Below, piece after piece: positions 6,836 to 15,492 of a DNA stretch of 64,000 bases. The DNA is from Chitinibacter bivalviorum (GTDB taxonomy: Bacteria > Pseudomonadota > Gammaproteobacteria > Burkholderiales > Chitinibacteraceae), in NCBI RefSeq assembly GCF_013403565.1, contig NZ_CP058627.1:3100001-3164000 (forward strand), in the 5' to 3' direction. Made by a program: the position numbers and the translations under genes. The notes under the pieces are model-generated. The model saw nothing but the letters and a program-made list of their open reading frames with translations. It searched no databases and had not been told where the DNA came from. Each line of letters starts with the position of its first letter. The stretch's first letter is position 1.

Positions 6836-9748
6836 ATGCATAAATATTTCATCCTTAGCTTCGCGTATTTTGTGAGCGGTGGGCTCGGTTTGCTGCTGCC
6901 ATTTTCTAATTCGCACATCACCCTGGTTTGGTTGCCCACTGGCATTGCCGTTGCGGCGCTTTATCGCTGGGGTACGCGCGTCTGGCCGGCGGTGTTTGTA
7001 GGTGCCGTGCTGGTGAATGCCCTGATTGGCTCGCCTTGGTATTTGGCCCTATGGATCGGTATCGGCAACACCATCGCGCCGTGGCTGTGCGTTTATTTAT
7101 TGCAACGTTTTGACTTTCATCCCGAATTTGATCGGCAGCAAGACGCGGGACTGATCATTGTCTGCGCGATGGCGGCCATGTCTTTCTCTGCCACCAGTGG
7201 TGTCGTGGGGTTGTATGTCGCTGGGGCCTTGAGCTTGGGGCAAATGGGCGTGGCTTGGCTGTCTTGGTGGCTCGGCGATGCCGTTGGGGTGCTGCTGGCT
7301 GCGCCATTATTGTTGAGTTTGAGCCGACAAACGCTGGCCCTGCTGATACGGGATCAGCGGGTGGTATTGGCTTGGCTTGCGGTGGCGGCCCCCGTGGCTT
7401 GGCTGGCGTTCTTTCAAACTTACTCGCTGATTGGTCACCCATTGCCGCTGGCCTTTTTTACCCTGCCGCTGATTGCTTGGGCGACGCTACGCTTTGGAAT
7501 CACAGGTGGTAGTTTGGCAGGGCTGCTGTTCTGTTTGGTTGCGGCTTGGGGTACATCGCTGGGGCGCGGTACTTTTTATCTGCCCGATACCCAAATCACG
7601 CTGCTGCTGTTATGGGCCTATATGGCCTGTACTATCTTGACCGGCTTGATGATCAGCGCGCTGCAAGCCAAACGCGCACAAGCAAGCGCAATCGTACGCG
7701 ATAGCGAAGCAAAGCTGCGCGGTCTGTTTGAGCTGTCGCCGATGGGGATTGTGCTGACTGATTTGCAAGGGCAATTCATCACCTTTAACGATGCGTTTTT
7801 GGATTTGTTTGGCTATCAGCGTGCCGAGCTGATGAATTTGAATAACCGCGTTCTCACTCCGCGAAAGTTTCTGCGCGAAGACCTAGCCCAGTTTGCAGTC
7901 TTAAAACAAACTGGCCGTTATGGCCCCTACGAAAAAGAATATATCCAGCACGATGGGCGACGCGTGCCGGTGCGATTAAATGGCATTTTGATTCACAATC
8001 AAGATGGCCAAGAATACATCTGGTCGATGGTCGAGGACATTAGCGAAAGTCGGCAGATCGAATTAAAGCTGAAATTGGCCGCCGCAGCGTTTGATTCGCA
8101 AGACAGCATGATGATTTTGGATCGCCACGGGGTGATTCAGCGGGTGAATCAGGCCTTTATCAATTCAACTGGATTTAGCGCCGAAGAAAGCATCGGCCAA
8201 ACACCGCGCATTTTGCAGTCGGGTCGCCATGACGCCGAGTTTTATCGTGAAATGTGGGAACACTCGATTTCGCATGGTGGTTGGCGCGGTGAGGTTTGGA
8301 ATAGAAATAAAGCTGGCGAGATTACCCCGCAGTATTTAACGATCACGGCGGTCAAAGATGAGCACACGCAGCTAACACACTTTATCAGCACCTATGTTGA
8401 TATTTCCGAGCGCAAAGAGGCCGAAGAAAAAATCAAAACGCTGGCTTTTTATGATCATTTAACCCATTTGCCCAATCGCGCTCTGTTGCAAGACCGACTC
8501 AAGCAGGCCATGGCGGCCAGTAGCCGCAGCGGGAAATATTGCGCCTTGTTGTTCATCGATCTGGATCACTTCAAACGGCTGAACGATACCTTGGGGCATG
8601 CAATGGGGGATTTATTACTCCAACAAGTTGCGACTCATTTGCTCGAGCAAGTCCGCGCCGAAGACACCGTGGCGCGCCTAGGCGGCGATGAGTTTGTGGT
8701 GCTGCTCACCGGGCTGAGCGCCCATAAATTTGATGCCGCCAGCCAGACCGAGGCGCTGGCTGAAAAGGTACGTGCGGTACTTAATCGGGATTATGTGCTC
8801 AATCATTGCAACCATCGCAGCGCGGCCAGCATTGGTGTGACGCTGTTTCAAGGCGGCAGCGTTGGTATTGATGATCTGCTGCGGCAGGCTGATCTGGCCA
8901 TGTATAAAGCCAAAGAAAGTGGCCGTAATGCTTTGAGCTTTTTTGACCCAGAAATGGAAACGGTGGTTTTGCAGCGCACGGCGCTGGAGGCCGATTTCCG
9001 CGCTGCGTTGGAGAAAAACCAGTTTGTGCTGCATTATCAGCCGCAGATTGTTGGCAGCACCCATCTGATTGGCGTCGAGGCGCTGGTGCGCTGGGCGCAT
9101 CCGGTACGGCAGTTAATTGCGCCGACCGAATTTATTCCGCTGGCGGAGGAAACTGGGCTGATTAAAACACTGGGGCTGTGGGTGTTGGTGAGTGCTTGTC
9201 AGCAGATCAAACGCTGGTCGACCGACCCGCAGTTTTGCAAACTCACCATCGCCGTGAATGTCAGTGCGCAGCAATTGCGCGCGCGCAATTTTGTTGAGCA
9301 AGTCAAACATGCGCTGTTGGCAACGCAAGCCGACCCCACTCGCCTAAAGCTGGAGCTCACCGAAAGTTTGCTCGTCGATAATGTGCAGGACACGATCGAG
9401 AAAATGCATTCGCTCAAAGCCATGGGGGTGAGTTTTTCGCTCGATGATTTTGGTACGGGCTATTCGTCTTTGTCGTATTTGAAACGGCTACCGCTGGATC
9501 AGTTAAAAATCGACAAATCGTTTGTCTGCGATGTGCTCAGCGACCCCAACGATGCGGCGATTGCACGCACGATTATTGCGCTGGCCGATAGCCTGGCTTT
9601 GAATGTCATTGCCGAGGGCGTGGAAACCGAAATGCAGCGTGATTTTCTCGCTCATGCCGGTTGCCATGCCTATCAAGGCTATTATTTCAGTCGCCCTTTG
9701 CCGCTGGCTGAATTTGAAGAGTACGCAAGACTGCAAGTGGCTAGATAA
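6836..9748 (+). CDS. MASE1-PAS-PAS-GGDEF-EAL cyclic di-GMP signalling protein
   Basis: This 970-residue inner-membrane protein has an N-terminal MASE1 region (residues ~1-275, about eight hydrophobic segments, starting with Trp-Leu-Pro-Thr-Gly-Ile-Ala). Two PAS domains (~285-405 and ~415-530) follow, then a GGDEF domain with an intact GGDEF at ~616-620 and an RxxD site (Arg-Ala-Glu-Asp) upstream. The EAL domain starts at Glu-Ala-Leu (~748-750). Key phosphodiesterase residues are visible: Glu-Leu-Thr-Glu-Ser, Asp-Asp-Phe-Gly-Thr-Gly, Lys-Ile-Asp-Lys and Ala-Glu-Gly-Val-Glu-Thr. Both the synthetic and the degrading site look intact, so net activity cannot be predicted. It is preceded by a 72-bp gap and stands alone. 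Confidence 0.95.
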   Translation: MHKYFILSFAYFVSGGLGLLLPFSNSHITLVWLPTGIAVAALYRWGTRVWPAVFVGAVLVNALIGSPWYLALWIGIGNTIAPWLCVYLLQRFDFHPEFDRQQDAGLIIVCAMAAMSFSATSGVVGLYVAGALSLGQMGVAWLSWWLGDAVGVLLAAPLLLSLSRQTLALLIRDQRVVLAWLAVAAPVAWLAFFQTYSLIGHPLPLAFFTLPLIAWATLRFGITGGSLAGLLFCLVAAWGTSLGRGTFYLPDTQITLLLLWAYMACTILTGLMISALQAKRAQASAIVRDSEAKLRGLFELSPMGIVLTDLQGQFITFNDAFLDLFGYQRAELMNLNNRVLTPRKFLREDLAQFAVLKQTGRYGPYEKEYIQHDGRRVPVRLNGILIHNQDGQEYIWSMVEDISESRQIELKLKLAAAAFDSQDSMMILDRHGVIQRVNQAFINSTGFSAEESIGQTPRILQSGRHDAEFYREMWEHSISHGGWRGEVWNRNKAGEITPQYLTITAVKDEHTQLTHFISTYVDISERKEAEEKIKTLAFYDHLTHLPNRALLQDRLKQAMAASSRSGKYCALLFIDLDHFKRLNDTLGHAMGDLLLQQVATHLLEQVRAEDTVARLGGDEFVVLLTGLSAHKFDAASQTEALAEKVRAVLNRDYVLNHCNHRSAASIGVTLFQGGSVGIDDLLRQADLAMYKAKESGRNALSFFDPEMETVVLQRTALEADFRAALEKNQFVLHYQPQIVGSTHLIGVEALVRWAHPVRQLIAPTEFIPLAEETGLIKTLGLWVLVSACQQIKRWSTDPQFCKLTIAVNVSAQQLRARNFVEQVKHALLATQADPTRLKLELTESLLVDNVQDTIEKMHSLKAMGVSFSLDDFGTGYSSLSYLKRLPLDQLKIDKSFVCDVLSDPNDAAIARTIIALADSLALNVIAEGVETEMQRDFLAHAGCHAYQGYYFSRPLPLAEFEEYARLQVAR

Positions 9749-9793
9749 CGTGGGGTATTGCTATCTAGATCAATTTTGAATTGGTCTTGGTGG

Positions 9794-10669
9794 TTATACC
9801 TGTTGCATTGAAGGGCTGCTGTTTTCTTTTTTGACGGCGCTGGGCGAATAGCCAAAGTGGCTGCGAAAGCGGCGTGAGAAGCTGGCGATTTCTTCATAGC
9901 CAACTGCGACGGCTACCTCGCTGACCGAGTAGCGTCCGCCACTCAATAGCTCGCGCGCACGCAGCATGCGTTGCTCGATAATCAGTTGCAAAGGGGTCGC
10001 GCCCAAGTTTTTCAGGCATAAACGCTGAAACTGCGCACTGCAGACGCCATACTGCTCGGCCAATTGCTCCACCCGCCAAGCCTGCGCGGGGGCAAAACGA
10101 ATACCGCTAAATAAGGCGCGCAAACGATCGGCCAAGGCTTCATTGACGACCGCACTGGCTAGCATGCGTTTGAGTAAATCCATCACCAAAATGAGCGCTT
10201 CGCCGCTAAAGCTGTGCTGATTGAGGCGCGCTTCATAGCAAAGCGCATACATGGCATAAAACAAGCTGTGGGCATTTTGGACGGAACGCACATTGGCGGT
10301 GTCACCTGCAAGGGCGTTCCAGCGCGGCGCATCATTGAGTAAAAACCAGACGCAGCGCCAATGCTCGCTGACGCGGCGAAACCCGCTGTGCGAATAGGCG
10401 GGCAAAATCGCCAATTGATTGGGGCCAATAGCCAATTTTGCGTCGCCCGTGATGATTTCACCTTGCCCTTCGACGCCGATCATCAGGACATGAAACGGCG
10501 CGCCACGCCGCTCGACATGCATCAACCCGCGCGCTTCGGATAAACCCATAAATAAGACGTCATAATCGGCCAGCGCCGCTAGATGCGGGTGGTGATACAC
10601 CCGTGATCCGACGCTCATTTGCTGGGTTTCGGGGCCGACATCAAATAATTCTTGGTAAATCATCGACAT
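9794..10669 (-). CDS. AraC-family transcriptional regulator
   Basis: This 291-residue protein has an N-terminal cupin-like effector domain (Val-Tyr-His-His-Pro-His-Leu near the start) and a C-terminal double helix-turn-helix. The second HTH holds the AraC consensus: Ser-Val-Ser-Glu-Val-Ala-Val-Ala-Val-Gly-Tyr, then Phe-Ser-Arg-Arg-Phe-Arg-Ser-His-Phe-Gly-Tyr-Ser-Pro-Ser. A TTG at 10720 would add 17 poorly conserved residues; the ATG at 10669 is preferred. The gene ends 45 bp from the convergent MASE1 gene. The ligand and targets are unknown; the upstream gap contains an inverted repeat that could be its operator. Confidence 0.88.
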   Translation of the reverse strand: MSMIYQELFDVGPETQQMSVGSRVYHHPHLAALADYDVLFMGLSEARGLMHVERRGAPFHVLMIGVEGQGEIITGDAKLAIGPNQLAILPAYSHSGFRRVSEHWRCVWFLLNDAPRWNALAGDTANVRSVQNAHSLFYAMYALCYEARLNQHSFSGEALILVMDLLKRMLASAVVNEALADRLRALFSGIRFAPAQAWRVEQLAEQYGVCSAQFQRLCLKNLGATPLQLIIEQRMLRARELLSGGRYSVSEVAVAVGYEEIASFSRRFRSHFGYSPSAVKKENSSPSMQQV

Positions 10670-10803
10670 GAGATAGATCCAGACCAAGCGGTAGCAGGTG
10701 GAAAAAACATTCGGTGCCAATTTAACTGGGCCGCTGCCTTGGCCTTGGTCGCAGTAAGATTAGGCGACCGATCGTCCCGCGGCGGCAATTAAATCGTAGT
10801 TTG

Positions 10804-10844
10804 CCGCGCCAAAAACCAACAGCCTATCGTCGAATTTGGCGCGG
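10804..10844. repeat. Inverted repeat CCGCGCCAAA / TTTGGCGCGG
   Basis: Perfect 10-bp arms lie at 10804-10813 and 10835-10844 with a 21-nt spacer. They sit in the 271-bp gap between the histidine phosphatase stop and the AraC-gene start (both minus strand). No T tract follows on the minus strand. It could be an operator for the AraC gene or a 3'-end hairpin of the phosphatase mRNA. The gap also holds GATATACC at 10919-10926 and no other recognisable signal. Confidence 0.4.
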
Positions 10845-10940
10845 AGCACGGCGGGAGTCAATTTACCAATCTGTGTATGGGTATGTTGCCAAAGACATTT
10901 GATAGCAATGATTTTGGTGATATACCTATGGCAAGGCTGC

Positions 10941-11534
10941 TTATTCTGCCTGACAATGAATCCGCGTTAACGTCCCGTTTTGCAAGCGAAAAAAAGCATC
11001 CTGTGGCATATCTTGTTGCCAGAGCGCGTCGTGATGCAGCCCCGCATAAATGCCACGCAATATCCTGCCCAATAAACCATGCGCTACCACGATGAGTTTG
11101 GGCGGTAAATGGGCATCGGCCAACCAGCCCTCAATGCGCGCAACAACCGCGGAATAAGGCTCGCAACCCGGAGCGTTAAAATGCCAGTCGGCTTGCGTCG
11201 CCAGTGCGGGGTATTGAGTGTGCAAAATATCGACCTGCTGGCGTTCCCATTCGCCAAAGCTCACTTCGATCAAGCGCGGGTCGAGTTGAATGCGATCCTC
11301 GGCGATCCCTAATTCGGCGCATACCAAACGCGCGGTTTGCTGCGCGCGCCCGAGTGGGCTGGCGAGCACTTGCCATTCGTGAGGTGCCGTAATCTGTTCG
11401 CGCAATGTCGCGCCCATTGCCCGGGCTTGCGCCACGCCTTGCTCGGTGAGCGGTGAGTCGCAATGACCTTGCATTCGACGTTCGGCATTCAATTCGGTTT
11501 GACCATGGCGGAGCAAATAAATGGTGCGTGTCAT
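10941..11534 (-). CDS. Histidine phosphatase family protein
   Basis: This 197-residue protein has the phosphoglycerate-mutase-like catalytic RHG motif at residues 9-11 (Leu-Leu-Arg-His-Gly-Gln-Thr-Glu), with His10 the expected phosphohistidine. A Ser-Pro-Leu-Gly-Arg-Ala-Gln-Gln-Thr-Ala segment, a Glu-Val-Ser-Phe-Gly-Glu-Trp-Glu motif and the second catalytic His in Val-Val-Ala-His-Gly follow. These fit the CobC/GpmB-type phosphatase branch; the substrate is not identifiable. The frame runs open upstream to 11699, but the homologous protein start is clearly the ATG at 11534. No cobalamin genes are nearby, so a cobC label is not justified. Confidence 0.9.
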   Translation of the reverse strand: MTRTIYLLRHGQTELNAERRMQGHCDSPLTEQGVAQARAMGATLREQITAPHEWQVLASPLGRAQQTARLVCAELGIAEDRIQLDPRLIEVSFGEWERQQVDILHTQYPALATQADWHFNAPGCEPYSAVVARIEGWLADAHLPPKLIVVAHGLLGRILRGIYAGLHHDALWQQDMPQDAFFRLQNGTLTRIHCQAE

Positions 11535-11747
11535 GATGAGCTGCTCAGAAAAATAGCCCACGAGTGTAGCCGTATTTGCAGATACCCCCAAGCCAGAGGC
11601 GCAGCAATGCTGTGTTCGATCAAGGTCTGCTTGATCACCGCCGCTGGCTGCGCGTTGCTGTTTTCTCGCCTTGCGGCGAGGAATTGAAAACGAGGTCACA
11701 TTATCGGGCTATGCTAAGTGCAGGTTTGGCAAATATGGATTTTGGGC

Positions 11748-12125
11748 ATGGAATTGCATTATGAGCTGGCCGAAGCGGCGGTGGTACACGGCGTTTTATG
11801 GCTCAAGCTGGCGGTGGAATTGGTGGGTGCGGCGGTGATCGGCGTCGGCGTTATGGTGGCGATCCATGCTTGGCTGCAAGGCGTGCGCCAATCGAGTGAT
11901 CTGGCCTTTGCGCAGGCTCGCTTATCATTGGCGCGCTATTTATCGCTGGCGCTAGAGCTGCAATTGGGCGCGGATATTTTATCCACCGCTGTCGCACCAA
12001 GCTGGGATCAAATCGGCAAGCTGGCGGCGATTGCGGTGATTCGGACTGCGTTGAATTACTTTTTGGGTCGCGAATTGCAAAAAGAAGAAGCCGAGCCTCA
12101 TGTGCATGAGACCAAGAGTGCCTAG
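11748..12125 (+). CDS. DUF1622 inner-membrane protein
   Basis: This 125-residue protein has two or three membrane segments and the DUF1622 hallmark Ala-Arg-Leu-Ser-Leu-Ala-Arg-Tyr-Leu-Ser-Leu-Ala-Leu-Glu-Leu-Gln-Leu. Ala-Asp-Ile-Leu, Thr-Ala-Val-Ala-Pro-Ser-Trp and Ala-Val-Ile-Arg-Thr-Ala-Leu-Asn-Tyr-Phe-Leu follow. The family is widespread and uncharacterised. A GTG at 11718 is possible, but the ATG at 11748 matches the expected N-terminus better. The region 11535-11747, between divergent genes, contains a CTCGCC-TTGC-GGCGAG hairpin near 11665 and no other clear signal. Confidence 0.85.
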   Translation: MELHYELAEAAVVHGVLWLKLAVELVGAAVIGVGVMVAIHAWLQGVRQSSDLAFAQARLSLARYLSLALELQLGADILSTAVAPSWDQIGKLAAIAVIRTALNYFLGRELQKEEAEPHVHETKSA

Positions 12126-12193
12126 TGGGTATGTACACCAGCTGTTCGTATTGATTGGCCTTGAGGGAAATACCTCGCTAAATTGGAGGTGGA

Positions 12194-12970
12194 ATGAAAC
12201 GCTGCTTTGCTTATGTCTTCGCCTTGTTGTTGCCGAGTAGTTGGAGTTCCGAGCTCGTAACCTTGTATGGCGATGAATCTTACCCGCCGTATTCCTATGT
12301 CGAAGCGGGCGTTTTCAAGGGGATATACGTCGATTTCCTGCGCCAAGTCGATGCGGCGATGCCCGGCTATCGGCTGCAGTTAAAACCTGTGCCGTGGAAA
12401 CGGGGTTTGCAGATGATGCAAAACGGCGAAGCTATGGGTTTATTCCCGCCGTATAAATTTACTGATCGCGGCTATTTAACGCCTTATTCGGTGCCGCTGA
12501 ACGCCGAGCGCATCGTGCTGATGTGCCACCAAGGAGTGATGGATCGCCCGCGCCTGCATTTTCCTGATGATTTCGCCCAGCTCAACATCGGGATCAATCG
12601 CGGTTTTGCTTTGGATGATCATCTCCGTGACGCTGCGCGCGAGAAACGCATTCGGCTGGAGGAGGCCAGTAGCAATGAGGCCAATATCCGCAAGCTGGCA
12701 GCACGCCATATTGATTGCTACGCCAACGATCACAAAGCCATTGTCTATTCGTGGCACACATTGCGCAGCAGCCCGAATGCGAGCGTCGAGTTGAAAAACC
12801 TGCAATTGCTCGAAGCCGTGACGCTGAGCGAGCCTACGGCGCATTTGGGTTTTAGCGCCTATTTTAATCCCGCCTACAAAGCCGACTTCATCAATCAATT
12901 CAACGCCGCGATAGTGCAACTCAAGCGCAAAGGCGTGATGGATGGGATGATCGAGCAATACGCCGATTAA
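12194..12970 (+). CDS. Periplasmic solute-binding protein, amino-acid-type (SBP_bac_3)
   Basis: This 258-residue protein has a short signal peptide (residues 1-~18). The first strand of the type II periplasmic fold reads Leu-Tyr-Gly-Asp-Glu-Ser-Tyr-Pro-Pro-Tyr-Ser-Tyr. A Gly-Ile-Tyr-Val-Asp-Phe motif, Pro-Trp-Lys-Arg-Gly-Leu and a central Asn-Ile-Gly-Ile-Asn-Arg-Gly hinge follow, then Asp-Cys-Tyr-Ala-Asn-Asp. Such stand-alone proteins resemble polar amino acid ABC-binding proteins, but no permease or ATPase genes are adjacent, so the substrate and partner are unknown. Its stop overlaps the stop of the convergent MocR gene by 4 bp. A TTGGAGGTGGA SD precedes the ATG. Confidence 0.85.
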   Translation: MKRCFAYVFALLLPSSWSSELVTLYGDESYPPYSYVEAGVFKGIYVDFLRQVDAAMPGYRLQLKPVPWKRGLQMMQNGEAMGLFPPYKFTDRGYLTPYSVPLNAERIVLMCHQGVMDRPRLHFPDDFAQLNIGINRGFALDDHLRDAAREKRIRLEEASSNEANIRKLAARHIDCYANDHKAIVYSWHTLRSSPNASVELKNLQLLEAVTLSEPTAHLGFSAYFNPAYKADFINQFNAAIVQLKRKGVMDGMIEQYAD

Positions 12971-14460
12971 AGCAGCGTAGCGACGCGGCTCTCGCTGTGC
13001 AGCACTTTGCCTAGGGTATTGGCCAGTAGGCGTATTTCATCATTGCCCAGCGACGAATACCCCATGAGCCATCCTTCGCGTGGCTGTGCCCCTAGATAGA
13101 ATTTGCTCAGTGGCCGCATCGGCAGACCTTGTGCGATGCCGGCGGCCGTCCATTCCGCCTCTCGACCTAGCGGGCACCACACCGCAAACTGCAGCCCGCC
13201 GCTGGTATTGACTGGCGTGAGTTGCGGGCAATGCTCGGCCAGCTGCGCGATCAGCAAATCGCGGCGGCTTTTGTATAAGGTGCGCATCTGGCGTAAATGG
13301 CTGGCAAAGTGCCCGCCCTGAATAAAATCGGCCGTCACCGCCTGCATCAGCTGATTGCTATGGCCGTCAAACGCGGTGCGCGCCAGCGTAAATGGCGCCA
13401 CCAGCTCAGGCGGCAGCACGAGGTAGGCCAGCCGCAAAGAGCCAAACAATACTTTGCTAAACGTCCCCATATAAATCACGCGGCCTTGCGTATCAAGCCC
13501 TTGTAGCGAGGGTAGCGGCCGATGCTCGTATTGAAACTCGCCATCGTAATCGTCCTCGATAATCCACGCTTTCATCGCCGCCGCGCGCTCTAGTAGTACC
13601 ATCCGGCGAGTCAGGCTCATCGCCATGCCTAGGGGGTATTGGTGTGAAGGCGTTGTGTAGATGAGTTTTGGCATCGGGTACTTACTATCAGTATCTTCGT
13701 CGACCTGCATGCCGTCGGCATCCACCGGAATTGGGCAAAGCGCCGCGCCAGCACTTTGCATCGCGTTGCGCGCGCCCAGATAACCGGGGTCTTCCAGCCA
13801 GACTGTGTCACCCGCGTCGATGAGTAATTGCGCGGTCAGTTGAATGGCCTGCTGCGAGCTACTCAAAATCACAATCTGGCTGGCGTCGCACACCACATTG
13901 CGCGATTGCGCTAGATAGCTGGCAATCGCGGTACGTAGCTCGGGCAGCCCTTGCGGATCGCCATAACGCATCAGCTGTTCGCCGTCTTTTTTCCAGCGTT
14001 GCTGCATCAGCTTGCCCCATAGCTCGCGCGGAAAGGCGCAGCTATCGGGCTGACCGGTGAAAAAAGACGTTTGCGTCAGGGGATTCACGCCATCGCGGCA
14101 CGCGCCCATGTCGGCAATCGCCAGCCCGCGTTGCGACAACCCCGCCGCGGCTTTGCGCGGCGCGGCGGTTTGGCGCTGGGTCGCTATCGCCACAAAGCTG
14201 CCCGCACCGACTTTGCGTTGTAAATAACCTTCCGATTCCAGTCGTGCGTACGCCAACTCAACCGTGCTGCGCGATAAATGCAAATCAGCGGCCAGTGTTC
14301 GCGTTGCCGGCAGGCGGCTGGCCAGCGGCAAATGGCCATCCAAAATCGCATGGCGCAAAGTGCGGACCAATTGCTCATGCAAGGGAAGGTCGGCTTGGGC
14401 GTGGCTGGCAAATAGCGTGGGCAACATTGGTCTGGCCTTGGTGTGTAAATTGGTATGCAA
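12967..14460 (-). CDS. MocR/PdxR-type regulator (GntR HTH plus aminotransferase-like domain)
   Basis: This 497-residue protein has an N-terminal GntR winged helix (residues ~20-95: Leu-His-Glu-Gln-Leu-Val-Arg-Thr-Leu-Arg, then Arg-Leu-Pro-Ala-Thr-Arg-Thr-Leu-Ala). It is fused to a fold-type I aminotransferase domain. The PLP lysine is in Gly-Thr-Phe-Ser-Lys-Val-Leu-Phe near residue 335, and Ile-Ile-Glu-Asp-Asp-Tyr-Asp-Gly-Glu is the cofactor-holding aspartate segment. MocR proteins usually control an adjacent, often divergent gene; here the divergent neighbour is a small membrane protein at 14531. PdxR is one possibility, but no pdxST is present. A second ATG at 14427 is possible. Confidence 0.9.
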   Translation of the reverse strand: MHTNLHTKARPMLPTLFASHAQADLPLHEQLVRTLRHAILDGHLPLASRLPATRTLAADLHLSRSTVELAYARLESEGYLQRKVGAGSFVAIATQRQTAAPRKAAAGLSQRGLAIADMGACRDGVNPLTQTSFFTGQPDSCAFPRELWGKLMQQRWKKDGEQLMRYGDPQGLPELRTAIASYLAQSRNVVCDASQIVILSSSQQAIQLTAQLLIDAGDTVWLEDPGYLGARNAMQSAGAALCPIPVDADGMQVDEDTDSKYPMPKLIYTTPSHQYPLGMAMSLTRRMVLLERAAAMKAWIIEDDYDGEFQYEHRPLPSLQGLDTQGRVIYMGTFSKVLFGSLRLAYLVLPPELVAPFTLARTAFDGHSNQLMQAVTADFIQGGHFASHLRQMRTLYKSRRDLLIAQLAEHCPQLTPVNTSGGLQFAVWCPLGREAEWTAAGIAQGLPMRPLSKFYLGAQPREGWLMGYSSLGNDEIRLLANTLGKVLHSESRVATLL

Positions 14461-14530
14461 CTCAAAACCATTATGCGCATACAGTTGAAGTATTGCTAGG
14501 GATGACTGGTGACGCCAGCAGGAAAAGGTG

Positions 14531-14944
14531 ATGCGGGATTTCTATTTAACGGTGCATTTTTTAGGCTTGGTGATGGGGGCGGGATCGGGTTTTGCCTTGT
14601 TTGTGTTGAGTTTTGTTTTGCCGCGCATTACAGAAGGCGCGCGACGCGAGATGGCGATTGGGTTGTTTACTTTGCGCTATGTGTCATACGCGGGTTTGCT
14701 GGTGTTGATGGCCTCAGGCGTGTTGTTACTGCGGCCACTGTGGCCGGCGATGCAGGCTTCGCCTTGGCTGCATGCCAAATTAGGCGGTGTTGCGATCATC
14801 GCGATTTGCGCCGTATTCGGTGTGCACGCCATGCGTCAGCCTAGGCCGAATGCCGCCACTTTTCGTCGACTGGCTTTGCTGGGGAAGATCAGCGTAGTCG
14901 CCAGTGTATTGGTCGTGATGGCTGCGGTTCAAAGTTTTCATTGA
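14531..14944 (+). CDS. Small integral membrane protein (DUF2269-like)
   Basis: This 137-residue protein has four hydrophobic segments (approximately residues 3-27, 42-66, 77-101 and 115-134) and the opening pattern Phe-Tyr-Leu-Thr-Val-His-Phe-Leu-Gly-Leu-Val. That pattern resembles DUF2269 or CopD-like membrane proteins. Its histidines at the membrane face suggest a cofactor or metal site, but this is inference. The ATG at 14531 has a GGAAAAGG SD. It is divergent from the MocR gene (70-bp gap), so it is the most probable target of that regulator. It is followed by a GNAT gene 12 bp downstream. Confidence 0.7.
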   Translation: MRDFYLTVHFLGLVMGAGSGFALFVLSFVLPRITEGARREMAIGLFTLRYVSYAGLLVLMASGVLLLRPLWPAMQASPWLHAKLGGVAIIAICAVFGVHAMRQPRPNAATFRRLALLGKISVVASVLVVMAAVQSFH

Positions 14945-14956
14945 GTGAGAGGGTGT

Positions 14957-15478
14957 ATGCAGAACCGATTCGCAATCGCTAAAGATGCCGACGCCATTGC
15001 CCGCCTGCACGTACAAAGTTGGCAGCAAACGTATCGCGGCACGTTGAGCGATCACTATTTAGACGAGTTAGCCTTGGCGGAACGCCGCCAGATTTGGCGG
15101 CAGCGATTCAGTGCGCCAGCGGCAAATCAGCGGGTGTGGGTGGCGTGTGACGGTGCGCAATTACTGGGCTTTTGCTGTCTGTATTTAGCGCAGGATGCGC
15201 AGTGGGGTTCGTATATTGATAATTTGCACGTGGCCGCTCCCGCGCAGGGATTGGGTATCGGCGCGCGATTAATGGTAACGGCGGCTAACTGTGTGCAGGC
15301 AGAGTATGGCGAGCAAGGGCTTTATTTATATTGTAATCAGAGCAATACATCTGGGCAGTATTTTTATCAGCGGCGCGGCGGGCAAGTGCGCGGTAGCGAA
15401 ATCTGGCAGGCCCCCGATGGTAGTGCGATTAAGGCCTTACGCTTTGTGTGGGCGAGCGCAACTGAATTAATACAATAA
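14957..15478 (+). CDS. GNAT-family N-acetyltransferase
   Basis: This 173-residue protein has the GNAT acetyl-CoA-binding motif A: Leu-His-Val-Ala-Ala-Pro-Ala-Gln-Gly-Leu-Gly-Ile-Gly-Ala-Arg-Leu (Gln-x-x-Gly-x-Gly/Ala near residues 92-97). Motif B includes a Tyr-Phe-Tyr-Gln-Arg-Arg-Gly-Gly segment. The acceptor substrate cannot be inferred. The start is ATG at 14957 after GAGAGG; an in-frame GTG at 14945 is less likely. It starts 12 bp after the membrane gene and ends 14 bp before the rhodanese gene, so the five genes from 14531 to 17244 read as one operon. Confidence 0.85.
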   Translation: MQNRFAIAKDADAIARLHVQSWQQTYRGTLSDHYLDELALAERRQIWRQRFSAPAANQRVWVACDGAQLLGFCCLYLAQDAQWGSYIDNLHVAAPAQGLGIGARLMVTAANCVQAEYGEQGLYLYCNQSNTSGQYFYQRRGGQVRGSEIWQAPDGSAIKALRFVWASATELIQ

Positions 15479-15492
15479 TTGGGAGATAAAAA

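Noticed and set aside
10877..11095. 72-codon frame with ATG near the GATATACC motif
   Set aside because: It runs antisense into the histidine phosphatase coding sequence; composition is that of a shadow frame.
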